NCBI GenBank assembly: GCA_902806095.1
Contig: CADCVF010000018.1
Span: 52,492 to 116,491, forward strand
Length of the DNA: 64,000 nucleotides
Origin: an uncultured Rubrobacteraceae bacterium
GTDB lineage: Bacteria; Actinomycetota; Rubrobacteria; Rubrobacterales; Rubrobacteraceae
Reading direction: 5' to 3'
Shown here: positions 33,134-41,280 of the stretch, piece by piece
How positions within the stretch are numbered: position 1 is the stretch's first letter
How the letters are laid out: every line of letters starts with the position of its first letter
Notes under the pieces: model-generated
What the model was told of the DNA's origin: nothing
Seen by the model: the letters and a program-made list of their open reading frames with translations, nothing else
Database searches by the model: none
Made by a program: the position numbers and the translations under genes

Positions 33134-33793
33134 GTTACTGCGAACGGCGGGCAAAGTAGCGACACAGGAAGGATAGAGGCCTTCTCGGATGGCGTGTTCG
33201 CCATCGCGATCACGCTCCTCATCATAGAGATCGGGGTTCCGCACGTGGTAGGTACGGAATCTCTTTCCGAGAAGCTCGTCGAGTTGTGGCCTTCGTATCT
33301 CGGGTACGCGATCAGCTTCCTCGTCATCGGCACCGTCTGGGCGAACCACCACAACCGTTTCAGCCTGATCTCACGCTCGGATCACATCCTGCTGTTCTTG
33401 AACATCGTGTTCTTGATGTGCGTAGCCTTTATCCCCTTCCCCACGGCCCTGCTCGCCGACTACATGTCTGGAACCGATGAGCACCGGACTACGGCCGTCG
33501 CCGTGTACAGCGGCACGCTGGCCGTGACAGCCGTCTTCTTCACCGTACTCTGGCTCTACGCCGCTGGGAACCACCGTCTCGTGGACAGGTCCATCGACCC
33601 TCTCTTGCTGCGTGCCATGACGCGCCGCTACATGCTCGGCACGATCCTCTACATCCTGGCCTTCGCGCTCGCCTTCGTCAGCCCGGTGGCGAGCCTGGCG
33701 CTTATCGTCATCCTCGCCCTGATCTTCGTCTTGCCAGAACCGGAAGTACCCAGAGGATCTCGCCGGACCAGACGACGCTCCGAAAGGGGGTGA
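33134..33793 (+). CDS. TMEM175/DUF1211 family membrane channel-like protein, start codon not standard
   Basis: About 219 residues with five to six hydrophobic segments. The family signature R-I-E-A-F-S-D-G-V-F-A-I-A-I-T-L-L is present, but the only GTG, ATG or TTG in frame is the valine codon inside this signature (33194). The frame stays open upstream to 33104 without a usual start. GTT at 33134, followed by T-A-N-G-G, lies five bases after GAGGGAG and is the best placed codon. Bacterial TMEM175 proteins are potassium channels with the pore lined by the F-S-D motif. Either GTT initiation or a mutated start/indel explains it. Confidence 0.8.
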   Translation, partial: VTANGGQSSDTGRIEAFSDGVFAIAITLLIIEIGVPHVVGTESLSEKLVELWPSYLGYAISFLVIGTVWANHHNRFSLISRSDHILLFLNIVFLMCVAFIPFPTALLADYMSGTDEHRTTAVAVYSGTLAVTAVFFTVLWLYAAGNHRLVDRSIDPLLLRAMTRRYMLGTILYILAFALAFVSPVASLALIVILALIFVLPEPEVPRGSRRTRRRSERG

Positions 33794-33817
33794 ACCGGAA
33801 GGTCCGGGAACCCAAGG

Positions 33818-34711
33818 CTATCTTCTTCTCGCGAGGTAGACGCCGCAGAGGATGACGACTGCCCCGACGAGTTGTTCCAGTCCGAAGTCCTCGCCGAGGA
33901 GCACGATGCCCGTACTCACGCCTGTGAGGGTGACGAGGTACTGGTAGATCAGGACGCGGTTCGCCCCGACGTGGGAGACTCCATACCCCCAGGCGGCGAA
34001 GCCGAAGGCCGAGGAGCAGATCGCAGAGTAGGCCGCCGCTCCCCACGTCAGGCCGTCCAGGGAACTGATATCGAGACCACCAGGATCGAGGGCTGCGAGT
34101 GGGAAGGCAGCGAGGCCGCCGAGGGCCATGGCGTAGGCGGCGAGGGCAACGGGAGAGTAGCGTTGTAGAAGTGAGAGCGAGAGGACGGTATAGGAGCCCC
34201 AGAACACAGCGGCGACCAATATGAGGGTGTCCCCGAGAAGGCTCGTGCCGGCGAACTCGAGTCCGCCGTACACGATAAACCCGACTCCGAGGAGGGAGAG
34301 TCCTATCCCGAGGATGCCAGCCAGCCTCGGACGCTCGAGCCCGAGTGCGAATCCGAGGAGCATCCCCCACACGGGGGCCGTGGAGTAGACGAGGGCCGTG
34401 TTTGCCGCCGTCGTCAGGCTCACCCCGAGGGTGAAGACCGTCTGGGTGAGCGTGACGCCGACAATCCCGAGGCCCAGCACGGCGAGGAAGTCCTCGCGGC
34501 GCAGGCGACTCCCCGATTCGAGGAAGGGCACGAAAAGGAGCAGCAGGAGGCCAGCCAGCGTAAAACGCGTTGCGGCGAAGAGGATCGGCGGGACGCTCTC
34601 GACGACGATTTTGACCGCCGTGAAGTTGGTCCCGAAGAAGAAGACCGTCAACAGCAGCCCGGCCTCGACAGGAGTCGAGGCACGCCGTTTCGGTTCCCCT
34701 CTCGTGGTCAA
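33818..34711 (-). CDS. EamA-family (DMT) transporter
   Basis: A 297-residue protein with ten hydrophobic segments arranged as two EamA repeats. The first repeat opens with F-F-F-G-T-N-F-T-A-V-K, the second with a W-G-S-Y-T-V-L-S stretch. Family members export amino acids, metabolites or drugs. The start is TTG at 34711, overlapping the M42 peptidase stop as TTGA; a longer frame further upstream is antisense-like. Co-transcription with an aminopeptidase hints at amino-acid export, but this is speculative. Confidence 0.85.
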   Translation of the reverse strand: MTTRGEPKRRASTPVEAGLLLTVFFFGTNFTAVKIVVESVPPILFAATRFTLAGLLLLLFVPFLESGSRLRREDFLAVLGLGIVGVTLTQTVFTLGVSLTTAANTALVYSTAPVWGMLLGFALGLERPRLAGILGIGLSLLGVGFIVYGGLEFAGTSLLGDTLILVAAVFWGSYTVLSLSLLQRYSPVALAAYAMALGGLAAFPLAALDPGGLDISSLDGLTWGAAAYSAICSSAFGFAAWGYGVSHVGANRVLIYQYLVTLTGVSTGIVLLGEDFGLEQLVGAVVILCGVYLARRR

Positions 34712-35766
34712 CGGACCAGGTTCGTCTCCGCGCTGAGAGTCTTTATGTAGGCGGAGATCACACGGGCGCAGTTCTCGACGTCTTCTACGTCCACGACCTC
34801 GTTTGGAGAGTGCATGTAGCGGTTCGGGCACGAGACTAGTCCCGTCGCTATTCCGGCCCTCGTGAATTGTATGGCGTCGGCATCGGTGCCTGTCGAGCGT
34901 GAGTCGGCCTCGAGCGTATAGGGGATGTTCTCGCCCTCCGCAGCCGAGATCAGGCCTTCCGAGACGATGGGCGAGATATTCGTCGCCCGTTTCAGAACGG
35001 GGCCGCTGCCCAGGGAGTGATCCCCATGCTCGTTCTTGGAGACGCCGGGGGTGTCCGTGGCGTGGGTCACATCAACGGCGATGGCCGCGTCGGGGTTGAG
35101 ACCGAAGGCAGCACCGCGTGCGCCGTAGAGGCCTATCTCCTCCTGCACGCAGGCCACGGCCACGACCTCGGCATGGATTTCATCCTCCTCGGAGAGCAAC
35201 CTCAGGGCCTCGAGCACCACGAACGCGCCCATGCGATTGTCCACGGAGCGTGAGGCTATGCGCCCGTTCGGAAGCTCTACGAGATCCTGGTCGATCACGC
35301 CAACGTCCCCGACGCGAACCATCCCCCTGGCCTCTTCGGCATCTTTGGCGCCAACGTCGATCCAGAGGCTCTTTATCTCGGAGACCTTCTTGCGCTCATC
35401 AGGTTCCATAACGTGGATAGCCTTCTTGCCGATCACCCCGGTAATCTCGCCGCTCCTTGCGAGCAACCGGATGCGCTGTCCCACGAGCACCTGCGGGTCC
35501 CAGCCGCCGACGCCGGTAAAGCGGAGCAAGCCGTTCTCCTCGATGTGGGTGACCATCACCCCGATCTCGTCGATGTGCCCGGCGAGCATGACCTTCGGCG
35601 AGCCGCCCGTGCCGATGGTGGCGAAGGAGTTTCCCATCCTGTCGCCATTGACCTCGGCGAATTTCTCGGCCTCCTCCCTCCAGACCTTCGCTGCAGCCTC
35701 TTCGTAACCGCTGGGCCCCGGCGTCGAAAGCAGCCTCTTCAAAAAATCGTACGATGCGTCTCTCAT
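34708..35766 (-). CDS. M42 family aminopeptidase
   Basis: A 352-residue zinc or cobalt aminopeptidase of the PepA/FrvX group. Metal ligands are in A-G-H-I-D-E near residue 66, D-N-R-M near 180, E-E-I-G near 212 and D-V-T-H near 234, with a late H in M-H-S-P-N-E near 322. These tetrahedral peptidases trim short peptides in the cytoplasm. The ATG at 35766 after AAAGGACCAGG gives the usual start; an upstream extension is unlike the family. It forms an operon with the downstream DMT transporter through a 4-base overlap. Confidence 0.9.
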   Translation of the reverse strand: MRDASYDFLKRLLSTPGPSGYEEAAAKVWREEAEKFAEVNGDRMGNSFATIGTGGSPKVMLAGHIDEIGVMVTHIEENGLLRFTGVGGWDPQVLVGQRIRLLARSGEITGVIGKKAIHVMEPDERKKVSEIKSLWIDVGAKDAEEARGMVRVGDVGVIDQDLVELPNGRIASRSVDNRMGAFVVLEALRLLSEEDEIHAEVVAVACVQEEIGLYGARGAAFGLNPDAAIAVDVTHATDTPGVSKNEHGDHSLGSGPVLKRATNISPIVSEGLISAAEGENIPYTLEADSRSTGTDADAIQFTRAGIATGLVSCPNRYMHSPNEVVDVEDVENCARVISAYIKTLSAETNLVR

Positions 35767-36090
35767 CCTGGTCCTTTCTATATAGAAGCGAGTCTCTAAA
35801 GGTGCACCCTCCAGCGCACCTAACAGGGTACCCGAAGTTCGAGTATCTCGCTGCGGATTGCCGAAGGCTGTAAGCACGCTCCAGCCTTCGGCTTCCGCTT
35901 GTCAGCACTTCAGCACGCTGCGCCCTTCGGGCTTCGCTCGTCAGCACTTCAGCAAATCGTCCTGTAGTCTCGCCAAGAGCGTAGGGCCCGACTGCCGCTG
36001 ATAGCGGTTGGTCGTGCGGGGCAGGGCAAGGTCAGAAACGGGAGAAGCTGACATGCTGACAAGCCGCCGCAGGCGGCGTGCTGACTGACT
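35767..36090. repeat. Gap of 324 bases holding a composite intergenic repeat
   Basis: From about 35870 the region carries CTGTAAGCACGCTCCAGCC, CTTGTCAGCACTTCAGCACG, GCGCCCTTCGGGC and CGTCAGCACTTCAGCA; from 36045 the reverse arm GCTGACATGCTGACAAGC, GCCGCCGCAGGCGGC and GTGCTGACTGACTT ends at the stop codon of the next gene. The middle (35960-36040) is unique sequence with no open frame of note. The first 100 bases should hold the promoter of the M42 operon, but no clear boxes are visible. Confidence 0.7.
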
Positions 36091-36633
36091 TTACAACACC
36101 GGCCGCCGGTCTACGGCGAGTGGAGACTCGAGCCCGGGGTCTTCGAGGAAGGCGTCCTGGGTCTCATCGAAGAGGTCAGCGGGGACTGTGGTGAGTGCCA
36201 GGGCGAAGCCTTCATTAAAGGCCGCTTCCCACTCTTCGGCGAAGCTCTCGGGGAGGCCCATGGCGAGAAGGTTCTTCCGAAGATGCGGCCCGCGATGGTA
36301 GAGGATGAGGCCGATGATGGCTGCCAGGGTCATGAAGGCCTGCACGACGATCCCGGTCGGTAGATGGACGGCGCCCATGAGGACGCTCACGGCCGTCACC
36401 CCAAGGTACGTGCTGACGAACTCGAACCACTGCGTACGCGAGAGCCCCGACTCGACCCTGCGCGTCCTGACACCAGGGAGCGTCACGCTCACGAGGCGTT
36501 CGTCCCTACGCCGCGAGAGTACCAGGAGCGAATCGACAGGGACGTCAACGTCTTCCAGCCGCTCGTCGAGGGCTTTCAGTGACCGCAGGTCCTGCGTGAT
36601 AGCCCCGACGGTGTAGTAACGTGGAATGCTCAT
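36091..36633 (-). CDS. Hypothetical membrane protein with two helices
   Basis: A 180-residue protein of unrecognised family. A soluble N-terminal segment (residues 1-65) begins Y-Y-T-V-G-A-I-T, and contains D-S-L-L-V-L-S-R-R-R-D-E, as in proteins with a ferredoxin-like regulatory domain. Two membrane segments lie near 70-90 and 95-112 in a tight hairpin, then a cytoplasmic tail with a W-E-A-A-F-N-E-G-F segment. No catalytic motif is seen. The stop TAA is immediately followed by a repeat arm. Confidence 0.65.
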   Translation of the reverse strand: MSIPRYYTVGAITQDLRSLKALDERLEDVDVPVDSLLVLSRRRDERLVSVTLPGVRTRRVESGLSRTQWFEFVSTYLGVTAVSVLMGAVHLPTGIVVQAFMTLAAIIGLILYHRGPHLRKNLLAMGLPESFAEEWEAAFNEGFALALTTVPADLFDETQDAFLEDPGLESPLAVDRRPVL

Positions 36634-36733
36634 ACACGGTCGATTCTACCAGCGATTAAGGCCGGTCTGACCCAGGCGGTGGCAGGGAAAGTGCGGGCGA
36701 TTCGGCGGCCCATCTTGGCCGGTCGTGACCGTC

Positions 36734-37351
36734 TCAGTCGGCGGCCCGGACGATCCTCGCCTCGAGCGTGCCGAGCTCCTCGTCCGTAACCCACTCGAAC
36801 GTGTTCCCAAGTTCGTCCCTCGCCAGGCTCAGGAGCCGTCCTTTGCCATCCACGTATTCGGCCTCCACAGGCAGGTCGGTGACGTCACCGACCTCCTCCT
36901 CGTCGACCACCTCCCCCTCCCCGTTGTAGATGGTCTCGAGGATGCGGCCAGACCCGTCCACGCTGCGCCGGGTCGCCGGACCTGTCTCGTCGGCCCGATA
37001 CGCGGGCCGGCCGCCAAACCCGCTGGCCAGCCGCTTGACTAGCTCGCTCTCTGTACCCCTCTTCCTAGCGTCCTCGATTGTGATCCTGAGCGCCACCTCG
37101 GCGATCTCGGAGTTGGAGGTGTGAATATCCTCCTGACGCTGCAGGTCGAGCCGAAGCCTGTCTAGCTCTTTGCCGATCTGTTTGGAGAGGTTGAACGCGG
37201 TACCTACCAGCCAGGGCTGATCCTCCCATGAGATCGTACCTTCGCCGGCCGAAGTAGGCGAGGCTGTTCCTGTCTCGACGTCGTGAGGTCCGGCACTCTC
37301 CCCGAGGATGGTTCCCATGAGGTCTTCCGGCACTTTTCTTCCCTTGCCCAT
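36734..37351 (-). CDS. ParA-associated hypothetical protein
   Basis: A 205-residue soluble, acidic protein beginning M-G-K-G-R-K-V. A central helix-rich part (L-S-K-Q-I-G-K-E-L-D-R-L-R-L-D-L-Q-R-Q-E) suggests a coiled coil. The C-terminal third has repeated strand-like V-E-A-E-Y-V-D-G-K-G segments. It is not a ParB: no helix-turn-helix or Arg box is seen. Its start lies eight bases after the parA stop, so it is probably the partner or cargo adaptor of that ATPase. A longer frame upstream is antisense of parA. Confidence 0.7.
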   Translation of the reverse strand: MGKGRKVPEDLMGTILGESAGPHDVETGTASPTSAGEGTISWEDQPWLVGTAFNLSKQIGKELDRLRLDLQRQEDIHTSNSEIAEVALRITIEDARKRGTESELVKRLASGFGGRPAYRADETGPATRRSVDGSGRILETIYNGEGEVVDEEEVGDVTDLPVEAEYVDGKGRLLSLARDELGNTFEWVTDEELGTLEARIVRAAD

Positions 37352-37359
37352 ATCCCCTT

Positions 37360-38100
37360 TCACGTCCCTTTCGCGAGCCGCTCGGCCAGGCGGGCGTAGT
37401 CGGCGGCCCCGGTGCTCCTTTTGGAGTACTCGAAGATGTGTTGGCCGAAGCCCGGCGCTTCCGAGAGTTTCGAGTTGTAGCGCACGCACGGCCACAGGGC
37501 GTCGGGGAAATAGCGCTTGAGTTGCTCGAGTATCTCGGCGCTCTTCCTTACCCGCCCGTCGCAGAAGGTGGGGATTATGCTGAGTATCCGCAGGCCCTCC
37601 CTGTAGCGCTGGACCTGGTCTACGCGGCCGAGAAAATCGCCTATGCCCTGCAACGCCAGGGCCTCCATGGAGACTGGGATCAGGAGCTCGTCGACGTAGA
37701 ACAGGCAGTTGACGTTGAGGACGTCCCATGAAGGCGCCGTGTCGAGCAGCACGAAGTCGTATCCCCGGAGGTTCTCGAGGGCCTCGCTCAAAACCAACTC
37801 CGAGCGCATATCCATCCGGGAGATCATGCGCTTCGCGCCGGAGAGCGCTCCTCCACCGGAGATCACAAACAGGTTCTCGCGGGCCTCTATCTGTACGTCT
37901 CCCAGGCCGGCGTCGCCCTGCAGCAATTCCGCCAATCCCTCACCGGCCTGCACGCCCAGACTCTTCGTAACCTGCCCCTGGGAGTCGAGGTCGACGAGGA
38001 GGGTCCGGTAGCCTCCCAGGGCGAGTCCCGCGCCTATGTTCACGCAGCACGTGGTCTTCGCGACCCCACCCTTCGCGTTGATAAACGCTATCTTCCTCAA
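37360..38100 (-). CDS. ParA/MinD family partitioning ATPase
   Basis: A 246-residue deviant Walker ATPase. Walker A is K-G-G-V-A-K-T-T at residue 10 with the signature lysine; D-S-Q-G at 40 is the A' motif; Walker B is V-L-L-D-T-A-P near 118. ParA proteins form ATP-dependent dimers on DNA and position plasmids, chromosomes or protein cargo. No parB, parS or replication genes are nearby, so this is an orphan ParA positioned with a non-ParB partner. It starts with ATG, 101 bases from the PAP2 gene. Confidence 0.9.
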   Translation of the reverse strand: MRKIAFINAKGGVAKTTCCVNIGAGLALGGYRTLLVDLDSQGQVTKSLGVQAGEGLAELLQGDAGLGDVQIEARENLFVISGGGALSGAKRMISRMDMRSELVLSEALENLRGYDFVLLDTAPSWDVLNVNCLFYVDELLIPVSMEALALQGIGDFLGRVDQVQRYREGLRILSIIPTFCDGRVRKSAEILEQLKRYFPDALWPCVRYNSKLSEAPGFGQHIFEYSKRSTGAADYARLAERLAKGT

Positions 38101-38201
38101 CCGCTCCCCGCAGATACGCCCATCCCGGATAGCTAATCATACAATCACATGAAAGAGCAAGTAAAGGGCCACCGATCTCTTCGATGCCGCTCCCGGCCGA
38201 C

Positions 38202-38735
38202 TCAAGCTACCAGGCCGGCTCCGGCGAGCACCACTCCTGCGGTCGCCGTGCCTATGATGACCCCGGCCAGGACGTCGAAGGGGAAGTGAACGCCGAGGTA
38301 GACGCGGGAGAGGACGACGAGGGCCCCTGCCAGCACTAACGCGGGAGCAAACGGCGGGTAGAGGACGGAGAGGGTCAGGGCTCCTGCCGCCGCCGTCGCG
38401 GAGTGGCCAGAGGGGAAAGAGCTGGAGGAGGGCGTCTTCGTCAGCGGGGCTATCTCGGTGTCCCACATAAAGGGACGGGCGCGGTTGAAGAGGTACTTGG
38501 CGCCCTCGGCGACGGTCCATGAGGCGGCGATGGCGGCCCAGGGGATCAGGAGGTGTAAAGGCTCGAGACCCGTGAGCAAGAAGGCCGCGGCGGCGAGTAA
38601 GCCCCAAAGGGCACCGGCCGTCCCCGCCACGGTAAAGGCACGCATCACGACCGTGAGCGGCGGCCATTGCAGGCCGAAGAGCGCCCGGAACAGTGCCCGG
38701 TCCAGATCCCTCATCCTGCGAGTGAAGCCCTTCAA
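38202..38735 (-). CDS. PAP2-family membrane phosphatase
   Basis: A 177-residue protein with five or six hydrophobic segments. The three phosphatase motifs are complete: K-x6-R-P as K-Y-L-F-N-R-A-R-P near residue 83, P-S-G-H near 107, and S-R-x5-H-x3-D as S-R-V-Y-L-G-V-H-F-P-F-D near 143. Members dephosphorylate undecaprenyl pyrophosphate, phosphatidate or related lipids at the outer face of the membrane. The exact substrate is not readable. It is a single gene with a start close to AGGAAC. Confidence 0.9.
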   Translation of the reverse strand: MKGFTRRMRDLDRALFRALFGLQWPPLTVVMRAFTVAGTAGALWGLLAAAAFLLTGLEPLHLLIPWAAIAASWTVAEGAKYLFNRARPFMWDTEIAPLTKTPSSSSFPSGHSATAAAGALTLSVLYPPFAPALVLAGALVVLSRVYLGVHFPFDVLAGVIIGTATAGVVLAGAGLVA

Positions 38736-38902
38736 GTTCCTCCCGTAACGCCCGATCGACCGGTGGCTATTGTAGACCAGAGGCCGGGGCCCTTACGATT
38801 TTCCTCCACACCCCGGTGATGCTCCTCCCTACCTGACCCGCTTTCTAAAGTAGAATAGGATGGACATTTTGTGAACGCATTTCAGAAACAGGAGGCAGTT
38901 CG

Positions 38903-39169
38903 ATGGAGAAGCGGTTGATCGAGAAAGTCATAGACGAGGCGAAGGACGGAGGGGCGAACCTCGTTATCTGGGACCGCCGCGACACCTTCACCGTAGAGTC
39001 CGACGACGTGAAAGAGATAGAGACCAACGACGACCACCTGCGCGTCACGATGCAGGACGGCAAGGCCACCGTCTACGTCGAGTACGATTACATCTACAAG
39101 CTCGTCGTCGAGAGGGACCGCTCCGTTCGCGCCGGCGTCCGCACAGGGTTCGGTGCCGCAGGAAGCTAG
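38903..39169 (+). CDS. Small hypothetical protein, beta-rich
   Basis: An 88-residue protein without a recognised domain. Residues 20-73 alternate short strands and turns (N-L-V-I-W, D-T-F-T-V, L-R-V-T-M, A-T-V-Y-V-E-Y-D-Y-I), which would suit a small barrel. The ribosome site AGGAGG lies nine bases before the ATG, and codon use is normal, so expression is likely. A -10-like TAGAAT lies about 50 bases upstream. The stop TAG is two bases before a repeat arm. Confidence 0.7.
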   Translation: MEKRLIEKVIDEAKDGGANLVIWDRRDTFTVESDDVKEIETNDDHLRVTMQDGKATVYVEYDYIYKLVVERDRSVRAGVRTGFGAAGS

Positions 39170-39386
39170 TCAGCATTTCAGCACGCGCCTGTCGGGCGCT
39201 TGTCAGCATTTCAGCCCGCCGCCCGGCGAAGCCTGGCGGCTCTCAGCACTTCAGCCGGGTGGTAAGCTTCGCCCGAGGCTCGGAAGAACCTCAATGGGTT
39301 GCTCTCACGCGACACGGCGAGGCCGGAACAGAAAGAAGCTGACATGCTGACAAGCGAAGCCCGAAGGGCTGAGCGTGCTGAAGTGC
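39170..39386. repeat. Composite intergenic repeat between convergent genes
   Basis: The plus arm starts TCAGCATTTCAGCACG two bases after TAG, with GCGCCTGTCGGGCGC, CTTGTCAGCATTTCAGC and a further CAGCACTTCAGCC. Unique sequence fills 39255-39340. The reverse arm GCTGACATGCTGACAAGC, GAAGCCCGAAGGGCTGAGC, GTGCTGAAGTGCTCA ends within the rpiA stop codon. Confidence 0.78.
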
Positions 39387-40088
39387 TCATCGAGGCGAAG
39401 CCTCGATGACTTCTGTTCCGGTTTCGCCGGCGACGACTGCGGCGCGGGCGAGGCCTACGAAGAGGCCACACTCGAGGGCGCCGGGGATGTGTTTGATCTC
39501 TACTTCCAGCGACGCGGGATCAGCGATTTGCTCGAACGTGCAGTCGGCCGTGTAGTGGCCGCCGTCAGTGACGAAGGGACGTCCTGGGTCAGTCCAGTCC
39601 ATCCTCAGCTCCGGCTCGCAGCCCAGGGAGGCGAGGGCTTCGAGGGTACTCTCCCACCCGAAGGAGTCGATCTCGACCGGCAGGGGACCTGCGCCCAGAG
39701 AGCCGACCAGCTTGCTCGAGTCGGCGACCACGATCAGACCCTCTTCGCTCGATGAGGCCACGATCTTCTCCCGGAGTAGCGCGCCTCCACGACCCTTGAT
39801 GAGGGCGAGCTCGGGCGAGACCTCATCGGCCCCGTCTATGGTAAAGCGCGGACGGGCCTCCGAGAGCGTCGCCAACGGTATGCCTAGCTCGTTGGCCAGG
39901 GCGGTGGTCCTGGCCGAAGTCGGTACGCCCCTTACATCCCTCAATTCTCCCGAGGCCACGAGATCCCCGATCCTCTGCACCGCGAATGTGGCCGTCGAGC
40001 CAGTCCCGAGTCCGACCACCATGCCGCTCACGACGTAACGTTCCACCGCAGCGTTGGCGGCCTCGCGCTTGGGCCCTTCGTCCAGCAC
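39387..40088 (-). CDS. rpiA: Ribose 5-phosphate isomerase A
   Basis: A 233-residue enzyme interconverting ribulose 5-phosphate and ribose 5-phosphate. Family motifs are G-L-G-T-G-S-T near residue 27, D-G-A-D-E near 84 with the catalytic aspartates, and K-G-R-G-G-A near 99 with the lysine and catalytic glutamate in R-E-K. The length is typical. The last codons form a hairpin, GCGAGG-type GCCTCG pair with the stop, and the stop overlaps a repeat arm. It is the last gene after the Ser/Thr kinase pair and HtrA, three bases after the HtrA stop. Confidence 0.93.
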   Translation of the reverse strand: MLDEGPKREAANAAVERYVVSGMVVGLGTGSTATFAVQRIGDLVASGELRDVRGVPTSARTTALANELGIPLATLSEARPRFTIDGADEVSPELALIKGRGGALLREKIVASSSEEGLIVVADSSKLVGSLGAGPLPVEIDSFGWESTLEALASLGCEPELRMDWTDPGRPFVTDGGHYTADCTFEQIADPASLEVEIKHIPGALECGLFVGLARAAVVAGETGTEVIEASPR

Positions 40089-40091
40089 CCC

Positions 40092-41255
40092 CTACACGCC
40101 TTCCGGCCTGGTGCCTACCGTAACTTCTACGCGGCGCCCCTTCTCGCCAGGGGTCACGACGGTCATTACGAGCCTTTCGCCGGGTCTTACGGAGTTGACG
40201 ACCTCTATCACGTCATCGGAGGATGAGACGGGGTCGCCCTCGATCCCGGTTATGACATCCCCCATGGGAACAGGTATGCCTTCGATCTCTTTCTCACCCC
40301 CACCCCGGATGCCAGCCTTCTCCGCAGGACCGTCCGGGGTTACTTCGCTGACGATAGCCCCGTTGCCGGGTAGACCGTACCGTTCTCTGAGATCTTTCTC
40401 GGAGAGGCCGGCGTAGGCGGAGAGTTCGTCTATGCCCAACTGGTACATGGAGACCCCGATGTAGCCGTGCACCACCTTCCCGTCGGTTATGAGCTGCTTT
40501 ATCACGTCCTTGACGGTGTTGATCGGGACGGCGAATCCAACACCCTCGAAGCCTCCCGACTCGGAGGCGATCTGGGCGTTGACCCCTATGACCGTGCCAC
40601 GCGAATCGAGCAGCGGCCCACCCGAGTTACCAGGGTTAATGGCAGCATCGGTCTGGACGGCGTCGTTTATGGTGTAGTCGTTCGGGGCCGTTATGGGACG
40701 GCCGAGGCCGCTCACGATCCCAGTAGTCACGCTGATCCCGATGTTCAAGGGGTTGCCGATGGCGATGACCGGTTCCCCAACCCCAACCGAGTTCGAGTCC
40801 CCGAGGGTCAGTGGCTCCAGCGCCGCCTTCGGCGCGTCCACCTTTATGAGCGCAACGTCCGTCGAAGGGTCCTGCCCTACGACCTCGGCCTCCCTGCGCA
40901 CACCGTCGGCGAACCTGACGGAGATCTCTTCCGCCCCCTCCACCACGTGCTGGTTGGTGACTACATGCCCTGCCTCGTCGACCACGAACCCGGATCCACC
41001 ACCGGGCCCGGCTTCGGACGTGGCCGCCACGTCGACGCTCACAACGCCACGGCTGTCGCGCGTATACACCTCGTGCACGGAGGAGCCTTCGTTCGAGACG
41101 GGCGTCGGCCCGGAGGACTCAGGTGTCGGCGCGACCTCCTTTATGGTCACGCTATCTGACTTGTCCTCCAGGCCGTAAACACCGACGAAGAGGAAGAGCG
41201 CGGTGACGAGGCCGCCGACGATAGCGGAGACGAGTGCTGTGAGTGCGGTTCTCAG
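40092..41255 (-). CDS. HtrA/DegP-like serine protease with PDZ domain, start unclear
   Basis: About 387 residues. The triad is present as H in T-N-Q-H-V-V, D in S-T-D-V-A-L and S in P-G-N-S-G-G, with a C-terminal PDZ domain. The frame before the first GTG (41150) encodes a clear membrane anchor (A-L-T-A-L-V-S-A-I-V-G-G-L), so translation must begin upstream, yet no ATG, GTG or TTG is in frame there. CTG at 41255 lies eight bases after GGAAGG. Upstream in the same frame K-G-H-A-L-R matches the start of the other HtrA exactly. One added base would join it to the ATG at 41284 that overlaps the kinase stop. Confidence 0.85.
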   Translation of the reverse strand: MRTALTALVSAIVGGLVTALFLFVGVYGLEDKSDSVTIKEVAPTPESSGPTPVSNEGSSVHEVYTRDSRGVVSVDVAATSEAGPGGGSGFVVDEAGHVVTNQHVVEGAEEISVRFADGVRREAEVVGQDPSTDVALIKVDAPKAALEPLTLGDSNSVGVGEPVIAIGNPLNIGISVTTGIVSGLGRPITAPNDYTINDAVQTDAAINPGNSGGPLLDSRGTVIGVNAQIASESGGFEGVGFAVPINTVKDVIKQLITDGKVVHGYIGVSMYQLGIDELSAYAGLSEKDLRERYGLPGNGAIVSEVTPDGPAEKAGIRGGGEKEIEGIPVPMGDVITGIEGDPVSSSDDVIEVVNSVRPGERLVMTVVTPGEKGRRVEVTVGTRPEGV

Positions 41256-41280
41256 AGCGTGTCCCTTCCGTAACTGCTGT

